Shown: in pieces, positions 25,178-33,825 of the stretch | Layout: every line of letters begins with the position of its first letter | How positions within the stretch are numbered: the first letter of the stretch is position 1 | Assembly (NCBI GenBank): GCA_964508975.1 | Contig: CAZDVQ010000016.1 | Span: forward strand, 1-64,000 | Reading direction: 5' to 3' | DNA from: CAZDVQ01 sp964508975 | Lineage (GTDB): Bacteria > Bacteroidota > Bacteroidia > Chitinophagales > Saprospiraceae | DNA: 64,000 bases | Position numbers and translations under genes: made by a program | The notes under the pieces: model-generated | Told to the model about the DNA's origin: nothing | Seen by the model: only the letters and a program-made list of their open reading frames with translations | Databases searched by the model: none

Positions 25178-25861
25178 TTAGCAAGAGCATAACTTAGAGA
25201 TATCGAGGTCTTTGCCGAACACCACAAGGATATCGCCTTCTTGGATGCGGGTTTCGCCTGTTGGAACGCCGATGGATTCTTTTTTGGTCCGGGTAGAGCC
25301 TAGGAAATTTTTCTTTTGAACCTCGCGCATGATGGTAACGAGGTTTACTTTAAATACTTGGGAGAGGTTAAGCTCGGCTAGGGATTGACCTATGAGGGTT
25401 TCGCTGGCTTTGATTTCAGAAACAGAGTAATCATCGTCGAGTTCGAAGCGGTCGATAACCGAGTCGAGGTTAAGCATGTGAGAGAGGCGCTCGGCGGAGT
25501 CTTGCTCTGGGTGCACGATTTCCGAGATGCCCATGGCTTCTAGTACAGTGTCGTGTAGGGGCGATAGGGAGCGACTGATAATGCGGGGAATGCCTAGTTT
25601 TTTCAATACAGCCGTGGTTAGGATGGCAGGACCTTCGTTCTCGCCAATGGCCACGATAGCGATTTCTACATCCTTGAGGGGAAGGTGTTGGTAAGACGCC
25701 TCGTGGGTAGAGTCGATGACCACCGCGTGGGTGAGTTTATCTTTGACCAACTCGACTTTTTCAATTTTGGAATCGACGCCAATGACCTCGTTACCACTTT
25801 CAATCAAGCTGATTGCGAGCGACATGCCGAAATTGCCTAAGCCTAAGACTAAAACTTTCAT
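25178..25861 (-). CDS. ktrA: Potassium uptake regulator KtrA (TrkA-N/TrkA-C)
   Basis: A 227-residue cytoplasmic gating subunit. The Rossmann motif GLGNFG is at residues 6-11, acidic residue Asp30 (GVDSK) follows the second strand, and a C-terminal TrkA-C domain (about 145-225) ends EGDILVVFGKD. It binds ATP/ADP and NAD(H) and opens the KtrB channel. The frame continues upstream to 25993 but that part is the repeat element, so 25861 is the start. A P1-P5 element separates it from ktrB. Confidence 0.9.
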   Translation of the reverse strand: MKVLVLGLGNFGMSLAISLIESGNEVIGVDSKIEKVELVKDKLTHAVVIDSTHEASYQHLPLKDVEIAIVAIGENEGPAILTTAVLKKLGIPRIISRSLSPLHDTVLEAMGISEIVHPEQDSAERLSHMLNLDSVIDRFELDDDYSVSEIKASETLIGQSLAELNLSQVFKVNLVTIMREVQKKNFLGSTRTKKESIGVPTGETRIQEGDILVVFGKDLDISKLCSC

Positions 25862-25892
25862 AAATGATATATTACGACTGTACGATGTTGTT

Positions 25893-25989
25893 GCGTGAGC
25901 TGCATGGAGGGCGCCGAAGGCGGTGCGAAGCACGGAGCGAAGCGAACCCCGGAATGGAGCGACCCGAGGCCGAAGGCCGAGGGGCACGC
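25893..25989 (+). repeat. P1-P5 structured element, copy 8 (GCGTG:CACGC)
   Basis: GCGTG (25893-25897) pairs with CACGC (25985-25989), followed by CCAAAAA. GCTGCATGGAGGG pairs with CCCCGGAATGGAGC, where CAT:ATG replaces CTT:AAG of other copies. Hairpins are GCGCC-GAA-GGCG and GTGC-GAA-GCAC, then CGAGGCC-GAA-GGCCGAG. It lies inside the ktrB-ktrA operon, antisense to it. Confidence 0.9.
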
Positions 25990-26004
25990 CCAAAAAGAAA
26001 ACAA

Positions 26005-27753
26005 CTAGTTGATCATGATGTTTTCTTCAGGGAATTTGTAGGTGCGCATATCGGTTTTTTGGAGGATACCGATGAGCAAGTTTAGGGTACCAACACGGCC
26101 AAAAAACATGACGAGAATGAGCACCCAGCGGCTTTCTGTGCTGAGCGAGGAGGTGAAGTTGAGGCTTAGGCCAACGGTACTGTAGGCTGAGAAGCACTCG
26201 AAACCGATTTTGAGCAAATCGGCCTGGGGATCGAAACTGGCTATAAGCAAAATGGCTGCGCCCACCACCAGCAAGGAGATGGCCACGATAGCAAAGGCAC
26301 GGTTTACCGATGAACGGGCAATGGTGCGGGTACCAATTTCGATTTTGGCCTTACCCATGGAAACCGCCCGGATGTTGAGCAGCGCCAAGGCGAATGTGCT
26401 TGTTTTGATACCACCACCCGTTGAGGCTGGTGAAGCACCAATCCACATGAGGAAAATCATGAGGAGTATGGTTGGGGTCATCAAGGTGCCCATATCGACG
26501 TTGTTGAAGCCGGCAGTACGAGGTGAAACAGCCATGAAGAATGCCGTGACCATTTTGCCCCACCATGTTTCGTGTTCCAATAAAGTGTTGTTGAACTCGG
26601 TAAAGTACAAGAGGATGGTACCGCCGACAATCAAACCAAAGGTAGTGTACAGGATGAGGATGGTGTTGAGGGTTACTACCCTACCCGAGCGCTTGCGCAC
26701 AACCGAACGGGTGTTGCGAAAGACCGTGAACATATCGTGTGCCTTTTGCTTGACAGAAGCAAAAACGTTGGACAAAATTCCATAACCAAGACCACCAATG
26801 ATGAACAAAAATGCAATGGTTAGGTGCAAGGGATAATCGAATCGGATTCGGTCATCGTAAACACTGTTGGATAAAGTAGAGAAACCTGCATTACAGAAGC
26901 CCGATACTGCGTGAAAAAACGCGAAAAACCACCGGTCGCCCTCGTTATTAAACATGCTGGCCGGGGTGTAATAATAAATCAAGATGGCCCCCATGGTCTC
27001 TACGAACAAGGTAATATACACGATGCGGATCACCATGACGAAGGTATCGTTGAGGCGGTCAGAGCTAACGAAGTCCTTGACGAAAATACTTTCTTGGATG
27101 GAGGCCTTGTTCTTGAAGAAATAGGCGAAGAATGCGGTGATAGTTAAAACGCCCAATCCACCTAGTTGAATGAGAATCATGATAATCCATTGGCCAAAAC
27201 GGGTGTAGGCCGTGGCCGTATCTACAACAGCCAAACCAGTAACGCTAACGGCACTGGTAGCTGTAAATATGGCATCGGTGAGCGTAATAGCCTTGGTGGT
27301 TGCACTTGGCAGCATCAATAAGGCAGAGCCCACGGCGATTACAGCAAAGAAACTCATGGAAAAGACAAAGGCTGGGTTAAGCCTTTTGCCATATAAAAGG
27401 CCTGATTTGATGGTTGCATGTTCCACCAAAACAAACATCAAAATGGCTATAAACATGGGTTTTAAGCGCTGCAAAATATACCAGAGGTTAAAATACCATA
27501 TATTAATGAGCAACGCAAAGGCTATAATAGCCAAGCAAAACCCTACTAGCCAGGTAGAAAACCGGATTTTCTTCCAGCCCTCATAAGGGTGTGAAAATCG
27601 GCGATAGGCCAAAAAGCCAAACAAAACCACATAGCCTATCTCAACAAATTCTTGCATCCAACCTTTAGGAAAGCCTATATCAAATATAAGCAAGCCTAGA
27701 AAAAGTGCATCTAGGATTACAAGTAAGGTGGTTAATGGTCTGACAGCAAGCAT
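26005..27753 (-). CDS. ktrB: Potassium transporter KtrB/TrkH
   Basis: A 582-residue K+-translocating membrane subunit with four repeated pore (M1-P-M2) units; GFCNAGFSTL and TGGGIKTSTFALALLN mark two filter regions and SAYSTVGLSLNFT the last one. The first 130 residues add about three membrane helices beyond the usual KtrB (about 450 residues). It works with KtrA, encoded next downstream, and takes up K+ using the membrane potential or Na+. Confidence 0.92.
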   Translation of the reverse strand: MLAVRPLTTLLVILDALFLGLLIFDIGFPKGWMQEFVEIGYVVLFGFLAYRRFSHPYEGWKKIRFSTWLVGFCLAIIAFALLINIWYFNLWYILQRLKPMFIAILMFVLVEHATIKSGLLYGKRLNPAFVFSMSFFAVIAVGSALLMLPSATTKAITLTDAIFTATSAVSVTGLAVVDTATAYTRFGQWIIMILIQLGGLGVLTITAFFAYFFKNKASIQESIFVKDFVSSDRLNDTFVMVIRIVYITLFVETMGAILIYYYTPASMFNNEGDRWFFAFFHAVSGFCNAGFSTLSNSVYDDRIRFDYPLHLTIAFLFIIGGLGYGILSNVFASVKQKAHDMFTVFRNTRSVVRKRSGRVVTLNTILILYTTFGLIVGGTILLYFTEFNNTLLEHETWWGKMVTAFFMAVSPRTAGFNNVDMGTLMTPTILLMIFLMWIGASPASTGGGIKTSTFALALLNIRAVSMGKAKIEIGTRTIARSSVNRAFAIVAISLLVVGAAILLIASFDPQADLLKIGFECFSAYSTVGLSLNFTSSLSTESRWVLILVMFFGRVGTLNLLIGILQKTDMRTYKFPEENIMIN

Positions 27754-27794
27754 TGAATGGTGGTTCAGAATTACCTTTAGAAGGTAATAAGGAA

Positions 27795-27802
27795 CAAAAG
27801 TA
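27795..27802 (-). promoter_or_regulatory. TAnnTTTG -7 box for ktrB
   Basis: The minus strand reads TACTTTTG 41 nt before the ATG at 27753. Confidence 0.5.
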
Positions 27803-27827
27803 ATTGATTATTCATGTTGGCTGTATA

Positions 27828-28757
27828 CTATTTTGTCATTTTCCCGCGTTTAACGAGGTAAGCCATAAGCACCTGCCTGAAATCCTCGCGGATATCGGCC
27901 TCAACGAAGTCAATTTTATATTGCAAGCAACGCATCCGTAGGTTTTCCTTGAAGCTGGATACTTGTTGTACGTATTGTTCTTGAATTTGCTGGGGCTGGA
28001 GGCGTACTTTCTCGCCGCTTTCCATATCGATAAACAGGTAAGGTCTATTTTCAAAGTTAAAATCTAGTTCCTTCTGTTTGTCCACCACGTGGAATAGAAT
28101 AACCTCGTGTTTGTTGTATTTAAGGTGTTGCAGCGCCGAGAACATCTCTTCTTCCGATTCAAGGCTATCAAACATATCACTGAAAATAACCACCAGCGAG
28201 CGACGGTGTATCCGTTCTGCAATCTCGTGCAAACTAGCAGCGGCCTTGGTCGTTTTGTTTTTATGCGGGTTATCAATCGCTTTGCTCAGGTATGAGAGCA
28301 AGAGATTGTATTGTGTGTTGCTCGATTTGCAATGGGTATGTTCAATCACCTTATCGTCGAAAAGGCTTAGACCGAAGGCATCGCGCTGGCGCATGAGTAA
28401 ATTCATGATAGATGCTGCCGATAAAATACTGAATGCCAGCTTATTGAGCATGGGTTTACCCTTTGGCGCATCGTCGGGGAAGAACATCGACGAGGATACA
28501 TCTATGACAATCTGGCAGCGTAGGTTTGTTTCCTCTTCAAAACGCTTGGTAAACATTTTATCCGTACGGGCATACACTTTCCAGTCTACGTTCCGCATGC
28601 TATCGCCTTGGTTATAGATGCGGTGTTCGGCGAATTCAACCGAGAAGCCGTGGAAAGGGCTCTTGTGTAAGCCGATGATAAAGCCTTCAACCACTTGTTT
28701 AGCAAGCATTTCAAGACTACCGGTCTCCCGTATGTCGTATTGGTCTAGTATGTTCAT
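27828..28757 (-). CDS. DUF58 vWA-like protein
   Basis: A 309-residue protein with the DUF58 core RNVDWKVYARTDKMFTKRFE (about 65-85) followed by a vWA-like MIDAS motif VIDVSSSMF near 100. DUF58 proteins usually sit with MoxR ATPases and are thought to be chaperone or signalling partners, but no MoxR gene is adjacent here. The start at 28757 is chosen because upstream codons run into a P1-P5 element. Confidence 0.85.
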   Translation of the reverse strand: MNILDQYDIRETGSLEMLAKQVVEGFIIGLHKSPFHGFSVEFAEHRIYNQGDSMRNVDWKVYARTDKMFTKRFEEETNLRCQIVIDVSSSMFFPDDAPKGKPMLNKLAFSILSAASIMNLLMRQRDAFGLSLFDDKVIEHTHCKSSNTQYNLLLSYLSKAIDNPHKNKTTKAAASLHEIAERIHRRSLVVIFSDMFDSLESEEEMFSALQHLKYNKHEVILFHVVDKQKELDFNFENRPYLFIDMESGEKVRLQPQQIQEQYVQQVSSFKENLRMRCLQYKIDFVEADIREDFRQVLMAYLVKRGKMTK

Positions 28758-28779
28758 TTTTTTCTTTTTAATTTTTTGG

Positions 28780-28887
28780 GGCCTCCGCCGCGTTGCGTCG
28801 GCGCTACGCTCCAAGTTCGCTGCGCTCATACCTCGTGGCTAACGCCCCTTCGGTACGGCCTTCGGCCGCCTTCCGCATCGCTAGGCC
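28780..28887 (-). repeat. P1-P5 structured element, copy 9 (GGCCT:AGGCC)
   Basis: On the minus strand GGCCT pairs with AGGCC, followed by CCAAAAA. GCGATGCGGAAGG pairs with CTTGGAGCGTAGC, where the inner AGG:CTT replaces GGG:CCC. Hairpin GGCGGCC-GAA-GGCC and GC-GCA-GC mini-stem are kept. Its internal CGAAGGGGCGTTAGC stretch looks like a rearranged piece of another copy. Confidence 0.8.
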
Positions 28888-28963
28888 AAATTCAAGAGAG
28901 AGGAGCGAGGAGATAGGAGTGAGGAGATTTGTAAACTCATAACTTTGAACTCATAACTCATAA

Positions 28964-29695
28964 CTATATCATAATGATTTGGTCATCTTGTAGCAATGGA
29001 ATGAGTTTATAACGCAAAAACAGCTGTGCAGTTGCGGCCACATCTTTTCTACAATACACTTGGATGCGTTCAACATCGTCTTCTTCCCAGTACACCCTAC
29101 CTACATCCGAGCCATCGATGTCGTCTTTGGGTGTTGGGATATCAAAAACGCCGCAGAGTGTTTTCAAGGCTGTGTATGATTTATAATCGCCGAATTTCCA
29201 GAGTTCCATGGTATCGAGCAAGCGGGTTTCCCATGGTTTTTTAGAGGCCAGGTCAAGTTGATCGGGCAAAGGCAAGCTGTTGATGAGCATACGTCTACAG
29301 ATGTAGGGAATATCAAACTCCTTGATGTTGTGTCCGCAAAGGTAATGGTTGGCCGAGGAGTAATGCTTGGTCACCAGATCTGAAAACTCTTGCAGTAGCT
29401 TGGCTTCATCATGACCGTAAAACGATTTAACACGAAGCTCGTACTGGCCATCCTCTGCCCGCTTGCGGAGAATGCCTACCGAGATACATACGATTTTACC
29501 AAACTCGGCATAAATCCCGGCACGTTCGTAATATTCGGCTGCTGGAATCTCGGTGCCTTCCCTTTTCTGGAGCATTTCCGACTTGTTCGACCACAGGTAT
29601 TGCATCGTTTCATTCAGGTCATGAAACGACTTTTGGCCGCTTACCGTCTCGATATCCAAGAACAAAATGTTCTCCGCTTGTATTCCTTTCAACAT
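28964..29695 (-). CDS. PolB-related 3'-5' exonuclease (DEDDy)
   Basis: A 243-residue RNase H-fold exonuclease domain without a polymerase domain. FLDIETV (about 12-18) supplies the DxE motif, GHNIKEFDIPYI (about 122-133) the second motif, and YCRKD (about 220-224) the YxxxD motif of DEDDy enzymes. Such stand-alone proteins are predicted DNA or RNA 3'-5' exonucleases. It is divergent from the DUF1573 gene. A TAACTCAT-like simple tract precedes its stop. Confidence 0.85.
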   Translation of the reverse strand: MLKGIQAENILFLDIETVSGQKSFHDLNETMQYLWSNKSEMLQKREGTEIPAAEYYERAGIYAEFGKIVCISVGILRKRAEDGQYELRVKSFYGHDEAKLLQEFSDLVTKHYSSANHYLCGHNIKEFDIPYICRRMLINSLPLPDQLDLASKKPWETRLLDTMELWKFGDYKSYTALKTLCGVFDIPTPKDDIDGSDVGRVYWEEDDVERIQVYCRKDVAATAQLFLRYKLIPLLQDDQIIMI

Positions 29696-29709
29696 AAAAA
29701 TTAAATTTT

Positions 29710-29752
29710 AACTAATAAATTAGTTATTCAACTAAACATTTAGTTATATTTG
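29710..29752 (+). promoter_or_regulatory. Two tandem inverted repeats and -7 box before DUF1573 gene
   Basis: AACTAATAAATTAGTT (29710-29725) and AACTAAACATTTAGTT (29730-29745) are centred 20 bp apart, about two helical turns, and the second abuts the -7 box TATATTTG (29745-29752). A protein bound there would block the promoter. A related site lies at 7827-7844. Confidence 0.6.
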
Positions 29753-29835
29753 CACGTTCTTATCATTGTTCACCCAAGATGCGCATCAAAAACTGAACAC
29801 TGACTTTAATTAGTTTACTTAAAAAAAATTTCAAC

Positions 29836-30228
29836 ATGAAAGCATTTAGCACCTTCATCTGCCTGTTTTTAGCAGGCTACCTAGCCGCCCAAACAAGCAA
29901 CGTTGCAAAGCTACCAAAAACAGGTATAAGTTGGGAATCTCAAGTGGTTGAACTTGGCAAAATTCCCCAAAACAAACCTGTTGACGTGAACTTCAACTTT
30001 GAAAACAACGACAGCAAGCCAGTGATTATCGAGGCTGTAAAAGCAAGTTGTTCTTGCACCGCACCGTACTATCCAAAATCACCGATAGCGCCAGGTGCAT
30101 CAGATTTCGTGACAGCCCGGTTCAACGCCGCTGGCCTTGGCATGTTTACCAAGACGGTAACCGTTACCTTTGTTGGGCAAGAAACACCTGTTATCCTTAC
30201 CTTCAAAGGTGAAGTCGTTAAGGAGTAA
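29836..30228 (+). CDS. DUF1573 secreted protein
   Basis: A 130-residue protein with a signal peptide (MKAFSTFICLFLAGYLAAQ) and a DUF1573 domain: FNFENNDSKPVIIEAVKASC, SCSCTAPYYP with two cysteines, and TVTFVGQETPVILTFKGEV. It is the third DUF1573 gene of the window and the only one on the plus strand. Secretion is predicted; the function of the family is unknown. Confidence 0.9.
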   Translation: MKAFSTFICLFLAGYLAAQTSNVAKLPKTGISWESQVVELGKIPQNKPVDVNFNFENNDSKPVIIEAVKASCSCTAPYYPKSPIAPGASDFVTARFNAAGLGMFTKTVTVTFVGQETPVILTFKGEVVKE

Positions 30229-30249
30229 ATCTTCCTGGTTAAATTGATT

Positions 30250-30286
30250 AGGGCTTGCAGATGAATAACCTGCAAGCCCTTTATTA
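30250..30286 (+). terminator. Terminator of DUF1573 gene
   Basis: AGGGCTTGCAG (30250-30260) pairs with CTGCAAGCCCT (30270-30280), followed by TTATTATA. It directly precedes a P1-P5 element. Confidence 0.8.
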
Positions 30287-30290
30287 TATA

Positions 30291-30391
30291 GCGTTAGCTG
30301 GCCGGAGCGGGGCCGCGTAGCGGCCAGTGCCGCTAGGTACCGAGCGAATAGCGAGCGCGGAGGACAGCGGCGACGCCATGCGGCGCAACGC
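30291..30391 (+). repeat. P1-P5 structured element, copy 10 (GCGTT:AACGC)
   Basis: GCGTT (30291-30295) pairs with AACGC (30387-30391), followed by CCAAAAAAA. GCTGGCCGGAGCG pairs with CGCGGAGGACAGC, so the inner GCG:CGC replaces GGG:CCC. It lies between convergent genes. Confidence 0.9.
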
Positions 30392-30428
30392 CCAAAAAAA
30401 TCAAAAAAATTTGGCCTTGCGTTCCTAT

Positions 30429-31451
30429 TTATTCGTAGAAATAAATAACCCTAGTCAGCCACTTGCTCGTATCGGGCTCAGCAACGGGGTCGGTAATGTA
30501 TTCTTCAATGACTGGGTACACACTTTTCATCTTTTGCCCGGCCATGTATTTATCCAATGCATCATGCGCAGCACCCGTACCCTCGTAAGGGCCATAGTAG
30601 TCAATTTGCAAAGCTTTGCGGGCAGGAAGTTTAAGTAAACTATGTTTGCCTTTGTAGTTAATAGGCTCCTTGAAGGGAATCGCAGCAGCCATATCGGCTT
30701 GCTTGTTCTCCATATCCCAAACGTAGAACAAACCAGATGGGCCACCGTCCATTTCGGCACCTTGTGGCATCATCTCACCCATGATGCTACCAAAATTAGT
30801 TGCGTAAAAGTTGGTCATTTTATCAAAGCTAATTTTTTCACGCTGCGCGATGAAAGTTTTAGCCGGGTAATCTATCCGTTGGACGGTATAAGCGCCTACA
30901 GCTGTACCTTGGGGATTGCTCTCAATCAGTTTTTTCAAGTTAGCCAAACCCTTTTCGTAATCTTTACCGATAGCCTTGTTGAAGTTCATCAACCACAAGA
31001 ATCCACGGCCTAAGAAAGGAAAATCGGTATCAGCGCCCATGGTCCAGGTCAACATGGTCTTACCACCTTCAACCGATTCAAAGATAAAGTCTGACAATGA
31101 CTTACCGTTAAAGTCAGAGAATACAATTTCAGTTTGAATGAGCTTGGCGGCATCAGAGGTAACGATAGTCATGGTGCCGTCGCCACTCTTTTTACTCGTC
31201 CAGCTGTACGAAGCGCCTTTGCCGATACTTAGCCCAGCAAAGGAAACTTTCATGGTAGAATCGCTCTTGAACCAAGAAGCCCATTGAGGCCAGGTGTTCA
31301 AGTCGTTCACGTAGTTAAAAACGGCTTCGGGGCTAGCTTCAATCACGATTGATTTTTTCACATCGGGTCGTTTCGGTCCGACAAAACAAAGGAGTGTATA
31401 CCCAGCCGCAAACAGCAACAGGATAATACCGATGGTTTTCAACACTTTCAT
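30429..31451 (-). CDS. SRPBCC (polyketide-cyclase-like) domain with GyrI-like domain
   Basis: A 340-residue protein with one N-terminal membrane segment (about 6-24), an SRPBCC lipid-binding domain (about 35-170; EASPEAVFNYVNDLNTWPQW) and a C-terminal GyrI-like effector-binding domain (about 190-340; YPAKTFIAQREKIS). Both domains bind small hydrophobic ligands. It lies 11 nt after a lipoprotein gene and is probably cotranscribed with it. The ligand is unknown. Confidence 0.85.
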   Translation of the reverse strand: MKVLKTIGIILLLFAAGYTLLCFVGPKRPDVKKSIVIEASPEAVFNYVNDLNTWPQWASWFKSDSTMKVSFAGLSIGKGASYSWTSKKSGDGTMTIVTSDAAKLIQTEIVFSDFNGKSLSDFIFESVEGGKTMLTWTMGADTDFPFLGRGFLWLMNFNKAIGKDYEKGLANLKKLIESNPQGTAVGAYTVQRIDYPAKTFIAQREKISFDKMTNFYATNFGSIMGEMMPQGAEMDGGPSGLFYVWDMENKQADMAAAIPFKEPINYKGKHSLLKLPARKALQIDYYGPYEGTGAAHDALDKYMAGQKMKSVYPVIEEYITDPVAEPDTSKWLTRVIYFYE

Positions 31452-31462
31452 GGTGTAGTTTT

Positions 31463-31912
31463 TTAGTTGGTTAGCGTATCTGTCAAAGTGTCTTTCAACT
31501 TGTACTTGGGCAGTGTAAAAGGTTGCGACTTATTGTACAGCGGCGGCAAATTCGATTTCGGCAAAATAGAACCTTGGCCCGGTTTATCAAAGTACTTGTC
31601 TTCAATGGCTGCACCTTTCCGGTTACCATGGCTTTTACCTTCCAGTATATCTGTGGCCACTTTTCGATCTACTTTCGGCGCGACAACCTCCTTGACTAAA
31701 TCTGACTTGACTTCTATTGGCTTATAATCTGAACTACTGCCCTCCACGGATGTAATCGTATCCAGCGGCTGGTCCAAGCTATCTGTGGTTTCCACTTCGG
31801 CATCAGGCTTTCCCGATGTACAACCTGTTGAAATCCATAAAGACAACATCAACAGGGCAAAGATAAACATATTGTTTGATTTTAGCATAAATATAACCAA
31901 ATTATTTTTCAT
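31463..31912 (-). CDS. Hypothetical lipoprotein
   Basis: A protein of up to 149 residues with a lipoprotein signal (LMLSLWISTGC, Cys31 from this start) and a low-complexity mature part rich in Asp, Lys and Pro, with no recognised domain. The ATG at 31912 overlaps the upstream stop (ATGAAAAATAA) by 11 nt, which favours coupled translation; an ATG at 31888 would give a more usual signal peptide. Confidence 0.65.
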   Translation of the reverse strand: MKNNLVIFMLKSNNMFIFALLMLSLWISTGCTSGKPDAEVETTDSLDQPLDTITSVEGSSSDYKPIEVKSDLVKEVVAPKVDRKVATDILEGKSHGNRKGAAIEDKYFDKPGQGSILPKSNLPPLYNKSQPFTLPKYKLKDTLTDTLTN

Positions 31913-32720
31913 TCAATACATAACTTAATCCTAACGAGGGGGTCACGCCTAAAATCTGTTGCCAGGACGCCGCAACATCCAAACGTATTTGTTTGATACG
32001 CAAGCCCATGCCCATGCTCAAGCTAAAAGGATACGACATAAACCCGGCCCTAATGGCCCATTGATCTAAGGGCCGATATTCAAATCCACCACGAACCCCA
32101 GCTGGGTTAAGCAAATCCTTGTAGGCTTCTGCAATAATGGAAATTTTGCTAGAGGCAGCCCAATTAGCCCCAAACCTAAACAAGGTCGGGATTCTATCGC
32201 CTTCCGATATCTCGATCTGTGCTGGACTAAAAACATGCGCTGCCAGGCTCAACCTTTTAGAAATTGGGCTATACAAGCCTACTGAAAAGGAACCCCGGTG
32301 AATCACTGGGTAAGTTGCATCGCCAAACCGTGTGGCAAAATAGTTAAACTTAACCCCGATAGACAATTGCTTGAACAACTTCCGGGCGTAGGCTACACCT
32401 ACACTCTGTTGGTTAAAATTACTGTACCCAAAGTGCTGCACATGCAAGCCAAAAGCGCCAAGTTTACTGGGCACTACGGCGCAAAGCAGAAAATCGTTTA
32501 GGGCTGAATTCAAGAACCGACGCTCGGCATTCAAGCCTACACTAAAGGTCTTCACCTGCGCCATCATGGCTTCGTTACCCAGCGACGAGTATGCATTATT
32601 CAGGGTTAAACTACTGTAACCCAAGGCTGTAGCATGTGCACCTGCCCTATCGGGCGGACTGAATTGAGCCTGCACCATACGGCAAACCAAAAGCAATAGA
32701 ATGGTCGAGTAAAATCGCAT
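31902..32720 (-). CDS. PorQ/PorV-like outer-membrane barrel protein
   Basis: A 272-residue protein with a signal peptide (MRFYSTILLLLVCRMVQAQ) and the repeating SVGLNAERRF, GVAYARKLF, FSVGLYSP patterns of 14-strand FadL-like barrels. The N-terminal GAHATALGYSSLTLNNAYSS resembles the plug of PorV/PorQ-type proteins linked to type IX secretion. Assignment to PorQ proper is uncertain. The start at 32720 is set by the signal peptide. Confidence 0.7.
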   Translation of the reverse strand: MRFYSTILLLLVCRMVQAQFSPPDRAGAHATALGYSSLTLNNAYSSLGNEAMMAQVKTFSVGLNAERRFLNSALNDFLLCAVVPSKLGAFGLHVQHFGYSNFNQQSVGVAYARKLFKQLSIGVKFNYFATRFGDATYPVIHRGSFSVGLYSPISKRLSLAAHVFSPAQIEISEGDRIPTLFRFGANWAASSKISIIAEAYKDLLNPAGVRGGFEYRPLDQWAIRAGFMSYPFSLSMGMGLRIKQIRLDVAASWQQILGVTPSLGLSYVLNEK

Positions 32721-32836
32721 ATTGTTTTCTTTTGCGTAAAAATACAGCAATCCCAACGGAACTAGGTAGTTATAATTTATGCGAAAATCGTATAATTTAT
32801 TCCGCGAACTCCCTACCTTTCCAAAAAAATTGAAAT

Positions 32837-33814
32837 ATGCCTGCTTGGTTAATTTACTCGCTATTCGCATTAGGCTTTTTAGCCCTGATTAAAGGCGCTG
32901 GTTTTCTTGTTGAAGGCGCCTCTTCCATTGCCAAAGGTTTTAATATACCTGATATGGTGGTGGGTCTCACCATCGTGTCGTTTGGTACCTCTATGCCTGA
33001 ACTCCTGGTCAGTGTCATGGCTAGTATTAACGGCAATACCGATATAGCCATCGGAAACGTAGTTGGCTCCAACATTGTCAATATCTTGCTCATCGTCGGC
33101 ATTGCTGCAGTAATTTATCCCCTGCGTGTCCAAAACAACACGGTTATTGCCGAAATCCCTTTTTCTGTCCTGGCTATCGTATTGGTAGGCTTTTTAGCTA
33201 ACGTTAGCCTCGAGACCAATGGGGTCGACAAAGCCCTTATGATCAGCCGTTTCGATGGTTTTATATTGTTGTTTTTTTTCTTGTTTTTCATGGTATACAT
33301 CTTTTACATTTCGAGAGGTAACAGTACCGATGACGAAGATGCAGAACCCGTAAAACAGATACCTATTTCCAGAGCTATTCTACTTGTATTGCTTGGCGTT
33401 GCAGCCATGTTTTTCGGCGGGAAATGGGTGGTTGATGGTGCCGTATATATGGCTACTCAACTTGGCATGAGTGAAAGCCTCATCGGCCTTACCATCGTAG
33501 CAGTAGGGACTTCATTGCCGGAGTTAGTAACCTCGGCGGTAGCGGCTTGGCACAAAAAGTCCGATATCGCCATAGGCAACGTGGTGGGCTCCAACATTTT
33601 CAATGTGTTCTGGATTTTAGGCCTCAGCGCCGTTATCAGTCCGCTAGCATTTAACCCTATGAATAACTTTGATTTATTTGCTACCATGGCAGGTACCATG
33701 AGCTTGGTCTTATTCATGGTTATCGGGCGCAAACTTAAAATCGGACGCCTCGAAGGCGCTCTGCTCATCGCGGGCTATGCCGCCTATATAGTATTTCTCA
33801 TCATCCGGGGCTAA
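32837..33814 (+). CDS. Calcium/sodium antiporter (CaCA family, YrbG-like)
   Basis: A 325-residue membrane exchanger with two inverted halves. Each half has an alpha-repeat: SFGTSMPELLVS with GNVVGSNIVNILLIVG in the first, AVGTSLPELVTS with GNVVGSNIFNVFWILG in the second; the Glu residues bind Ca2+. A cytoplasmic acidic loop (TDDEDAEP) separates the halves at about 157-165. It likely exports Ca2+ in exchange for Na+ or H+. The next gene starts 11 nt downstream. Confidence 0.93.
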   Translation: MPAWLIYSLFALGFLALIKGAGFLVEGASSIAKGFNIPDMVVGLTIVSFGTSMPELLVSVMASINGNTDIAIGNVVGSNIVNILLIVGIAAVIYPLRVQNNTVIAEIPFSVLAIVLVGFLANVSLETNGVDKALMISRFDGFILLFFFLFFMVYIFYISRGNSTDDEDAEPVKQIPISRAILLVLLGVAAMFFGGKWVVDGAVYMATQLGMSESLIGLTIVAVGTSLPELVTSAVAAWHKKSDIAIGNVVGSNIFNVFWILGLSAVISPLAFNPMNNFDLFATMAGTMSLVLFMVIGRKLKIGRLEGALLIAGYAAYIVFLIIRG

Positions 33815-33825
33815 TCAAACCGATC

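Noticed and set aside
25862..25993. Extended N-terminus of KtrA
   Set aside because: The extra 44 codons translate the P1-P5 element; the Rossmann motif demands the start at 25861.
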